Below are positions 49,849-58,663 of a stretch of DNA of 64,000 nt, in pieces. The notes beneath the pieces were generated by a model, which saw nothing but the letters and a program-made list of their open reading frames with translations, had not been told where the DNA came from and did no database searches. The DNA is from Cryptomeria japonica (taxonomy: Eukaryota; Streptophyta; Pinopsida; Cupressales; Cupressaceae). Both the position numbers and the translations under genes were made by a program. Position 1 is the first letter of the stretch; the number at the start of each line of letters is the position of its first letter. The DNA is taken from contig NC_081414.1 of NCBI RefSeq assembly GCF_030272615.1, positions 915,005,648 to 915,069,647 on the forward strand. Reading direction: 5' to 3'.

Positions 49849-50080
49849 GCCTACCCTAGCCCTCGCCCTCATTTCCCGAGTCAGTATGCTTCATCCTGTG
49901 ACTTTGTCACTCTATCCAGTCAGTCCATTCTAGCCTTTCTTTCTTATCGAGAGATTGTCTGCAATCTTTTCAGACATTTCCATCCAATCTCTCGAGGGGG
50001 CATATAATTCCCATACTGGGGCAACTCTGTATCAGTTCATCTTATCTTCTTTGAAACAACGCGACAAGCCGCATTGTCTC

Positions 50081-50094
50081 AAAGAGGGGCAAAA
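50081..50094 (+). promoter_or_regulatory. Polypurine tract of element A
   Basis: AAAGAGGGGCAAAA directly before the 3' LTR, the expected plus-strand primer. Confidence 0.8.
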
Positions 50095-50888
50095 TGTAGA
50101 CACCCAAAATTGTCATGTCTAATTAAATAAATATTTTATTTATTTAATTATCTAAGCCTAATTCTTCAATTAATTAAATAAATCTTTATTTATTTAATTA
50201 ATTCATTTATCCTCTTCTAGCCTTATTTCTCATTTAAATAAATACATTTATTTATTTAAATTATCCTTTTCCTAAATTAAATAAATATTTTATTTATTTA
50301 ATTGTTCTACTTCTTCTATTAATTAAATAAATCTTTATTTATTTAATTAATTCATTATCTTTTTCTACACATGACACATGTCATTCATCTCTTAATTCAC
50401 ACACTACCTACCTCTTTCATTATTTTGGTATTTCTTATACCTACCCTCTAATCCTAGCCGACCTCTCTTTTTACACCTCTCAATCTTAACCCTCCATTTC
50501 ATATTGTGTCTTCTATTTAAGAAGATGCTTTCTTCATTGTCAAACCCTAATCATTCAAACCCTAATGACTAATGACTGATTTTGGAGTACTTGGCTACAC
50601 TACGATCCTACTTGCAACCACATTCCGTTCTTTGTTGAGCTCTTGTGCATATAAAAATCTGAGAGCAAATATATCAAGCAAGATCAATGGAGATAGGAAG
50701 AATGGAGATCAAAACCCTATTGGACATGTGATGGTATAATCTTTGTGATTTTGAGTTATTTTGCATTGTCTTAGGTTATCTTCATATGTTATGGTGGATC
50801 CTTGTTCATTGTTAGGCTAGGGTTTGGTGGTTGAATTCATTTAGCCTTTCAATATTGTTATTATTGTTATCAATTTTCACCATATACA
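50095..50888 (+). repeat. 3' LTR of element A
   Basis: 794 bp, two differences from the 5' LTR (T/A near 34607/50168 and C/A at 35311/50872). Followed by the target duplication GATAT. Confidence 0.93.
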
Positions 50889-51180
50889 GATATAATGTTA
50901 TTTTTTAGGATAATGGATGTGAGATCTAGAAGGAATCTAGAATCATTATTATGGCTGGAAGAAGGACAAATGGAAATATGTATTAGCTAGAAGGAGCTAC
51001 AAGACAATACTTGTTATCTCAACTTGATGACAACTGGCTATGACATCGGAGGATGAGTCATATAAACTTTGATAATCTAGTGCAAATCAATTCAAGGAGT
51101 GCAATAAGAGATTTATCAAGATTGACCAAATTGGATAACAACATCTGTAAGTAATGTCAACTAGGAAAATAGACAAAGAG
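50889..51180 (+). pseudogene. Copia C gag and pre-integrase zinc region
   Basis: Continuation of copia C after element A. Fragments include MDVRSRRNLES, LARRSYKT and finally ICK.CQLGK.TKR, the CX2C end of the copia pre-integrase zinc finger. Stops are frequent. Confidence 0.6.
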
Positions 51181-51196
51181 AACATTAAAGGAAAGG

Positions 51197-52841
51197 CTGG
51201 TTGACTATGATAAAGGCAGAGTTAACCTAATGGTCACCAAAGTCACTGAAAATTGGATTAATGGATCCTTCAAAATTCATGGTGTTAGGTTTAAGCTAGA
51301 TGCAGATCTCATAGCGATGGTTATAGGTATTCCCCACTCTGGTCTTAACTTCTTTGGAGACCTGAAAGTGTCTAATAACGATATTAAACTATTTCCGTGA
51401 AAAGAGAAGGAGAGAGCAAAAATAGGAAAAGCTACAGGGGGGTTTTATGATGCCTCCAATATTAAGAAAATTTGGGGTTGTGTGCCCAATGCCATCATGG
51501 AATATATTACTCTGGAGGCTTGTTTTACTAGGTTCCACACATACCATTTTGTTCTTTTGAATCATTTTAGACATGAGAAGAGGATATCTCTTCCTTATTA
51601 CCTCTTTAGGTCTTTGTCGCGGCTCTGAATAAATATAGTAAGAACCCTGCCTTGCCTATGATTCATAGTGGCCTTATTTTTCCCATTTATGAGCATTGCA
51701 AGATTTTGGCTATCTAGGAAAACAAGAGATTGTTGGTGTCTCTGGGGAAAGGTAAGAGGAAGATGGAGGAAGGTGGGCCTAGCAAGGAAGAGGGTACATA
51801 GAGAAAAAAAGGTAAAAACACTACTTTGGAGAAATTTGAGGACATTGGTAAAGATGGAAGTGAGATGGAGACTGATGAATCTGATGGAGAGGAGAGCTAG
51901 AAGGAAGAGGAAGTGGGAGAAGAGGAAGGAGGAGATGAGGAAGTTTCTAATAAAAATAGTCTGATCCATAGTATGAGCATAGGAATTATTAATAGTCAAC
52001 CACTGGAAGAGCAGGACAAGGTTATGAGGAAAAGGAAATGGAAATTAAGCAGGAAAAGGACAAGGAAACTGAGTAGGAGAAGGACAAGGAGAATTTGAGT
52101 GGGTGTCAGGATAAATATGGAGAGGGGATTATTCTGGACAAACTCAAAAACCAATCTGAGGCTCGCATGGGTTTTGACAGGTGGGTTTATGAAGGAATCA
52201 AGAAGATGGAAAAAACTAAGAAACAGAAGGAAGAAAAAGGGAAGAAAGCCAAAATAAACCAGGAATAGTGGAAACAAGGAATGGAGGAAAAATTGGAGAA
52301 GCTGGAAGCTCAGATTGTTAATCTTGAGGAAGGAAAAACAGCTATGAAAAAAATTCTGATGATGATTCCGGATATCCTTACCTCTGTTACTAAGGATTTA
52401 GAGGATATTTCCAAGTTCCTTGAAGGTTCTAGGCCCCCAAACCTGTAGTGGATCTTGATATTGATGAGGATGATATTGATGCAGGAATAGTGGAAAGTGC
52501 TCTTGGTGGTGCGGTGAAAAAGAACAAGGGCAAGCGTGAAAAAAGTTGTTGCGGCCTCTTCAAAGGATATCCCTAAGCTTAGGGATCATATCAAAGATTT
52601 GCAAGGGATTAGCGGAAATTTGGCTAATGCCCTAAAAAACATGAACTAATTTGTTTTCTGTCTTGGTTATGTTTTAGTTGGACTTGGCTGGTTTTGTTGG
52701 GCTTTTTTGCTGATTTATGTCCATGACTATGTTGATTTTTTGGCAGTTTGTCTTTTCTTGTTGCTTAATTCTTTTATCTCTTAAGGATATTTTGTAAAGG
52801 GTTTCAGGATCCCTTCAAAACCTTCTTTTCCTATAATCAAA
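51197..52841 (+). mobile_element. LINE-type insertion J with an unknown ORF
   Basis: J is flanked by a perfect 16-bp duplication AACATTAAAGGAAAGG (51181-51196 and 52842-52857), typical of LINE target-primed insertion. It ends with a T-rich trailer, TGTAAAGGGTTTCAGGATCC and TATAATCAAAA. The plus strand encodes a decayed protein: a folded N-terminal part (GSFKIHGVRFKLDADLIAMV, GFYDASNIKKIWGCVPNAIM, YHFVLLNHFRHEKRISLPYY, PALPMIHSGLIFPIYEHC), then a highly charged Lys/Glu region (51740-52300) and a coiled coil (LEKLEAQIVNLEEGKTAM). No reverse transcriptase. The N-terminal part may belong to the 'putative plant transposon protein' class; this is from memory and unverified. Confidence 0.75.
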
Positions 52842-53600
52842 AACATTAAAGGAAAGGAGTATTCATCCACTAGATTACTAGATTTGGTACACACAAATCT
52901 ATGTGGTTTGACTTGGGTTGCATTTTTAAGAGAGAATTTTGAGGCATTGTAAAAATTCAACATATTCAAGGAAAAAGTTGAGAATGAGGTTGATAGGAAA
53001 ATAAAGTGTTGAAGATTTGATAGAGGAGAATTTATTTCTGAAGAATTTAACAATTTTTGTGAGAAGCATGGTATTAGAAGACATTTATCTACCCCCCAGA
53101 CACTACAAAAGAATGATGTAGTAGAAAGAATAAACATAACTATACAAGATGCAACTACAACTATAATGAAATTAGAATAACTACAAGAAGTTTACTAGAG
53201 AGAAGCAATTCATATAGTAGCCTACACTCTCAACATAATTCTATACTGGAAGAAACATGGGAAGACATCCTATGAACTTTGGCATTGTAGAACTCTGACA
53301 GTGAAATATTTCAACATATTTGGAAGAAAGTGCTATATTTTAAGAGATCACGATCATCTTGGAAATTCAATAGAAGAGCAGATGAAGGCATATTCTTAGG
53401 CTACTCAACAAAGAGAAAGTGTATCATTGTTACAATAGGCTGAATAAGATTATTGAAAGTACAAATATGAAAGTTGATGAAAGTACTTCGAAAGACTTAG
53501 AGACATTGGCAAGATATGAATTTGATGAGTCCGATGAAATAAAAAAGGAAGAGGAAACCAGAAGAGAAGAGAAGAATGATCAAGATGCTCTGGCATCTAC
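52842..53600 (+). pseudogene. Copia C integrase (decayed)
   Basis: Fragments of a copia integrase core: STRLLDLVHTNLCG, FDRGEFISEEFNNFCEKHGI, HLSTPQTLQKNDVVERIN, then TLNIILYWKKHGKTSYELW and a downstream acidic linker to about 53610. Several stops. Continuous with the fragment before J. Confidence 0.75.
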
Positions 53601-54363
53601 TATTAGGTCCTAGAGACTATCATTGATGTCAACATATACATCCAAAACCCCAAGATATGTTCAGAAGAATCATTCAGAAGTTTAAATTACTAGAGATAAA
53701 ACTAAAGGTATCATCACAAGAAGAAAAGAAACTCAAGAACAAGTTTTATTGTGTTTACTATTTAAAACTAAGCCAAAGATAGTAGAAGAAGCTTGTAGTG
53801 GTCAGAATTGGAAAAATTCAATGAAAGAAGAGCTAGATTAGATTGAGAAAAAATGGACATGGGAATTAGTTAACAGATTGCATGACAAGAATATGATTGT
53901 AACTAAGTGGGTATTATGGAACAAACTCAATGGGGATGGAAATGTTGTAAGAAACAAAGCAAGGTTGGTCTAGAAAAGTTATACTCAAATTGAAGGCATT
54001 AATTTTGATGAAACTTATGCCTAGTTGTTTGGATGGATGCAATCAAGATGTTCTTGGCACTTGTAGCATTTAACAATTTCAAGGTTTATTAGATGGATGT
54101 GAAATCATCACTCTTGAATGGAGAATTGAAAGATGAAGTTTATATTGAACAACCAGAAGGTTTTAGGTTGAAGGATGATCCAAACATTGTTTGTAAATTG
54201 AAGAAGGCTTTGTATGGACTGAAACAAGCCCCTAGAGCTTGGTATGGAAGGCTAGACAAGTACCTAGATGATCAAGGATTTCAAAAAGGTTTGGATAACA
54301 ATAATTTATATTTTAATACCGATTCAGGTGAAATCCTAATGTTATAGTATATATTGATGATAT
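53601..54363 (+). pseudogene. Copia C reverse transcriptase, cut by copia D
   Basis: Stretch with WNKLNGDGNVVRNKARLV, then an open segment from about 54093: MDVKSSLLNGELKDEVYIEQ, CKLKKALYGLKQAPRAWYGR. A frameshift precedes VVYIDDI at 54345-54363, exactly where the LTR of copia D begins. RNase H is missing from the window. Confidence 0.8.
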
Positions 54364-55588
54364 TGTTAGCATTGTATTATATGTTGTCATTGATGTCAAA
54401 TCCTTTGGTCCATATGTGGTATGATAAGGAGTGTTTCATTTAGGTATGTTGTGCATTTGGAGATTTCCCGATTTCACTAGATGTGTTTGGCATCTCGGAA
54501 GATGTTTCTCGGCATTATCTTAGGGTTTAGATTGGTTTAAAGCTTGAGGCCTTGGATTGGATATTGAGACTGTATAACGTGCAGATGAATTTTGGGTTCA
54601 TCTTTGGTATCGTATGTAGCATGGTGATATGTTATATGAGGAACAGTGTGATATGGTCCACTTCTCATTGCTTACCACCATTGGAATGTCTAGTGGAGAC
54701 CTATTTGAGATCTCTATCTCAACCAACATTAAGAATAATATTTTCTAGAGACAGTATATATAGGAGTTTGATTTGATAAATTTATTTGTGGCTTTTTTAT
54801 GTTGAAGACATACAAGATTGAAAGAATCCAGTAGTTATGTGAGCGTAGTATTGTATATTGTTACTAAAAGTAGCTCCGATAACTTTTGTGGTGGATTCTA
54901 TTTATCTTTCTTTCTTCTTTGGTAGTGAGCCTTTTAGGGAAATGAGCTCACCTACAATGAGCATATCATTAGTGAGCCTTTCAGGGTAGTGAGCCCACCA
55001 CTAGTGAGCACCTTGGCAATGAGCCACCCTTTGTAAAAATCATCTTAACATGTGTCACCTTAACCAATGTTTATATATTGTGGATTAGCATTCTCTTTGT
55101 ATTTTCCCTTCTAGGATTTTCCATGTAAAATTTGGTGTTTCTTATGTCTATTATGATTCTTGCATGCATTTTCAAGTTCTATTAATTTTGTTTATTATTC
55201 TGGATCTGGGTGTTAAGGTTAAAAAGAAAAATTTATTGTCAACTAATTCACCCCCCCCTCGTAGTTTCCCAGATATTCAATAATTGGTATCAGAGTTGTG
55301 GTTCCTTAATATAAAGCTTGATTACTTGAGGTAAACCCTAATCTGATGGTAGACAAGTTATCCATTCCTATATTTGATGGATCTAATTGTATCTTCTTAA
55401 AAGTGAATATGAGAGAATATTTGGTTTCTCTGGGTTACAATACTTGGAAGGCTGTGGAGACTAATTATGTTCTACCAGCAATGGTCTGAATACTCTAGTT
55501 GAGATTCAAGCATATGAAGAAAATGAAAAGGTGAGGTATGCTATCCTTAGTGCACTACCAAAAATTGAATTGACTAATATTATCTCTT
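54364..55588 (+). mobile_element. Copia D: 5' LTR, primer site, start of gag (cut by E)
   Basis: LTR 54364-55282 (TGTTAGC...TTCAATA) of the same family as copia C's LTR, then TGGTATCAGAGT (55285-55296) as primer site, and gag from about 55347 (MVDKLSIPIFDGSN, VNMREYLVSLGYNTWKAVE) with stops, to 55588 where element E begins. Confidence 0.78.
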
Positions 55589-56868
55589 TGAATATCACAT
55601 AACATGAAAATATCACATAACATGAAGAATATCACCGAACCCATAAGATCTTCAATAAAATGCACAATGATCAACGTGGACCACCAAAACAAATAGGAAA
55701 TAATCAACAAACACCAACAAGCACATTAGAACCATCCACAATAGCTGCACCAACACCACTTATTCAAATCTTCATCAATCAACAGGCTAACACTCAAGAA
55801 CACTCAACTGTAACAATTCAGACTATAAGGATAACTTGGAGAGTACCAAATCACCAACCATATAAAATGAAGATATACATGAACATCCCAAAAACTCACC
55901 CAATTCTACAACACAAGCTCAAATCATACCAGAGCACAACAAAACAAATACTAGACCCTACCAACCACTAAACAAAAAAACAAAACCTCAATCCAGATAA
56001 AATGATATGATGAAGTAAACTTATGGATTACTGAAAGCAATAAAGAATAAAGTATCTCTATTTGATTCAACATCCCAAATAGATAAACCAACTAGATCAA
56101 ATTTCTACAGTAACTGAAGCACCAAAGCATAAGAATATGTTGACATCAATGACAACAACATATCCTAGCAGTAGCAATATCCAACAATCTCCTCCTTTGG
56201 CATTGATGGCAACATATGATTGTAAAAAAAAATTAATGCAAAAGAATAAATCAACACAAGCAATCTCCAACAAACTCCCCCTAAGATCATGCATATAAAG
56301 CTTCAAAGATAAGGCAGTTTTTAACATGCTTCTCTCCCCCTTCAACAACAATGTAAAACAAATCATTCTTCTCTCCCTCTAAAAAGGACAATATCTCCCC
56401 CTTAGGATAAACTCAAAAATCTAAACATAATCCTTTGAACCACACACTAACTACTCCATCTGAGTAACAACACCAAGTCATCAATTTGGATAAGAAGATA
56501 AAATCATGCAGTCCATTGGACTGATGCATCTCAATGCATCTAGTTCTCATCAGGAGGGGCAGGGACCCCTAGCTTGTCTCTCAAATATACAAATGTATAT
56601 GCAGGCAAAGGGTTAGTAAAAATATCTGCAATTTGATCATTTCTAGATACACACTCCAATCTGACTTCTTCATCACTGATTTTCTCCCTCAAGAAATGAT
56701 ATTTAATTTATATATGCTTTGTTTTAGAATGCAGTACCAGATTCTTGGAAATATTGATATCACTTGAATTATTACTGTATATAATAGTAGGCTCATCAAA
56801 CACAACTAATATCATTCAACATCTATTTCATCCAAACTACCTGAGTACAGTTGCTAGAAAAAGCAATG
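55589..56868 (-). mobile_element. Copia E: 3' LTR, polypurine tracts and pol end (cut by B)
   Basis: The minus strand from 56868 encodes a copia RNase H C-terminus: IKYHFLREKISDEEVRLE, DQIADIFTNPLPAYTF, YLRDKLGVPAPPDEN, stop at 56542-56540. About 350 nt of trailer follow with five purine tracts, the last (AAAGGAGGAGAT) abutting the 3' LTR (56186-55589, TGTTGG...ATTCA, 598 bp). It is inserted into gag of copia D. The upstream part is cut off by gypsy element B. Confidence 0.75.
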
Positions 56869-58296
56869 TGTAGTCACATAAATCTGTCCATTTTAATTAA
56901 ATGAATATTTCGTATTTATTTGATTAAAAATCCACTAACCATCAATTAATTAAATTAATATTTAATTAATTCATCCCCAAACATTCTTCTATTAATTAAA
57001 TAAATTATTCAATTTATTTTAATTAAATCCAATTCCAATCAATTAAATAAATAAATCAATTTATTTAATTAAAATCCCCCTTTTCCTCTTTTAAATAAAT
57101 TAACATTTATTTAAATCATTTTAAACCCCCCCCCCCCACTTGCATTTTCCTACAAATGCAACTTGCACACATTTTGAAATAAATGAATTTTTATTTTAAA
57201 TAAAATCCTATTTTCCCTCACCCACCAAATCCACTTGCAAAATCTAATCCCCTTCTAGATTCTTCTAACCCCTTCCTAATTAGCCTAATCCATCCCCTAA
57301 ATATTGTCACATTCATAAGCAAAATGGAGTCACTTCTCAAATGGCCCAAAGTCTTGGATAACCATTGAAGGTTTTCAACCTTCAACCACCAAAAACCCCA
57401 AAGTCTTTGAAAACCATTAAAGGCTTCCAACTTTCAACCACTTAATCCACAAAGTCTCCAATAACCATTAATGGTTAACCCAAACCCTCCTACATGGTTA
57501 AAACATTTGTTTTGACTCAACCTCTACCCAACCCAAGGGTCTCATCAAGCCTTTAATGCTTTGACCATGATTATCTCTTAATCATTTGCACAAAGGTTTA
57601 TCCTTGGATTAACTCCTAATCCAGTGGGTAATCCTAATTTAGGCTTGACCCTTAGTCTTTAGATAACCATGAGGTCTTATCAAGCATTCAATGCCTCCAA
57701 CCCCTTTCTTTCAACCCAATCCTGTGTTGACACTTGTCACCATGTCATTGGTGCAAATTGTGCACATGGATCCCCAACTTTCAAGCTTGACCCTTGATTA
57801 AACCTTTCAATCCTGGCCATCCATTGCTCCATTTTTCCTATAAATAGAGCCCATTCCTTCATAATCCAGATCCTGAAAACTTGTAAGCATTTAGACTATA
57901 GCCATTTTAGAGAGCATTTAGCATAGCATAACTAAATCTTGTCTTTTTGGTAAAATCAATCATTTTAGCATTAAAAATAGCTTTTCATTTCATGTTTTGG
58001 AGCTATACTACAATCTCAATCCTCCATAAGCATCCATAGTGCAAAAAGCTGCTGAGAGCTACACTATTTTGGAACTTGGAGAGGAGAGGAACAAGGGAGA
58101 AAGGAGCTAATATCATGTTAAGAGATAGTTGGAGATATCTCATTGTCTTACTTCTTTAGTTAGATTCATTAGCATGTTTTTAGTGTCTCCTTTGGAGTGC
58201 CTTCATGTTTTAGCTTTTGATTGACTAACTCTAACATCTTGTGTGTTTTGTGTTGTTTGATCTTAAGCTAACATTGTGCCATTTAGGAGGGCATCA
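56869..58296 (+). repeat. 5' LTR of element B (single copy visible)
   Basis: Begins TGTAGTCACA (compare TGTAGACACC in A) and ends GGGCATCA before the primer site. It starts with five AT-rich inverted repeats between 56891 and 57115, like A. It contains a C11 run (57127-57137) and a TATA box CTATAAATAGAG near 57840. Boundaries are inferred from the 5' terminus and primer site, since the partner LTR is outside. Confidence 0.75.
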
Positions 58297-58298
58297 TT

Positions 58299-58337
58299 TG
58301 GTGAACCCGACGTGAATCGAACACGCAACCTTCTGAT
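58299..58337 (+). promoter_or_regulatory. 39-nt extended primer-binding site of element B
   Basis: Starts TGGTGAACCCGACGTGAATC and goes on to CTTCTGAT. Its reverse complement reads as the 3' part of a tRNA: anticodon-stem 3' strand TCAGA, variable loop AGGTT, T stem GCGTG / loop TTCGATT / CACGT, acceptor CGGGTTC, A, CCA. The count from CCA is exactly 39 nt, i.e. to position 38. From memory the sequence is plant tRNA-Trp. Normal sites are about 18 nt. Confidence 0.8.
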
Positions 58338-58394
58338 ATTTTTTTGTTACCTAACATATTTGAATGTTGAAATTGCCACACAGGTCGCGCTTCG

Positions 58395-58663
58395 GCGCTA
58401 TTGAACGCGTTTTAGAGCTATTGCAAAATTTATTTTAGCGCTATTGAACCTAAAATAGCGCTATTGAAAATGTTTCAGTGCTATTGACAACATTCCAGCG
58501 CTATTGTCACAGTTTCAGTGCTATTGACACACTTCTAGCGCTTTTGTCTTCTCGGGATTTTCTTTTCTTTCAGCGCTACTGTTTAAATTAGCGCTTCTGC
58601 TCACGCAGACTAGCGCTTTTGTATTAATCAGCGCTTCTGTAAAAACACAGAATAGCGCTATTG
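58395..58663 (+). repeat. Leader array of element B: GCGCTATTG about every 20 bp (13 copies)
   Basis: Copies of GCGCTATTG or variants (GTGCTATTG, GCGCTTTTG, GCGCTTCTG) start at 58395, 58415, 58438, 58458, 58478, 58498, 58518, 58538, 58573, 58591, 58613, 58631 and 58655. Six successive copies (58438-58538) are exactly 20 bp apart. Spacers are not conserved. Confidence 0.9.

Larger units (their letters stand above)
34534..50888 (+). mobile_element. Young Tat/Ogre-like Ty3/gypsy element A (16.4 kb)
   Basis: LTRs of 794 bp each differ at only two positions that I can find, and a perfect duplication GATAT flanks the element (34529-34533, 50889-50893). Order: LTR, primer site, 2.3-kb leader, gag-protease-G-patch-RT-RNase H-second RNase H-integrase in one frame (two nonsense codons), 4.9-kb 3' region with an antisense gene, polypurine tract AAAGAGGGGCAAAA, LTR. 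A second, archaeal-like RNase H between the first RNase H and integrase, a long leader and a long 3' region are hallmarks of the Tat/Ogre lineage. Low LTR divergence means recent insertion, so this family was active recently. Confidence 0.93.
33052..54363 (+). mobile_element. Copia element C, interrupted by A, J and D
   Basis: The 5' LTR (33052-33994), the primer site TGGTATCAAAGC (33997-34008) and gag run to 34533, where gypsy element A sits with target duplication GATAT. Gag resumes at 50889. The integrase zinc region is reached at 51180, where insertion J sits with a 16-bp duplication. Integrase resumes at 52842 and RT runs to 54363, where copia D is inserted inside the catalytic YIDD region. 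The rest of C is outside the window. All of C is heavily decayed. Confidence 0.8.

Noticed and set aside
34529-54363. Elements A and D both lie next to GATAT, possible target preference
   Set aside because: Two cases in AT-rich DNA, from unrelated element types; chance is sufficient.
58299-58337. Inserted partial tRNA gene
   Set aside because: It starts with the complement of CCA, which is not encoded in nuclear tRNA genes, and sits exactly at the primer-site position after the LTR.
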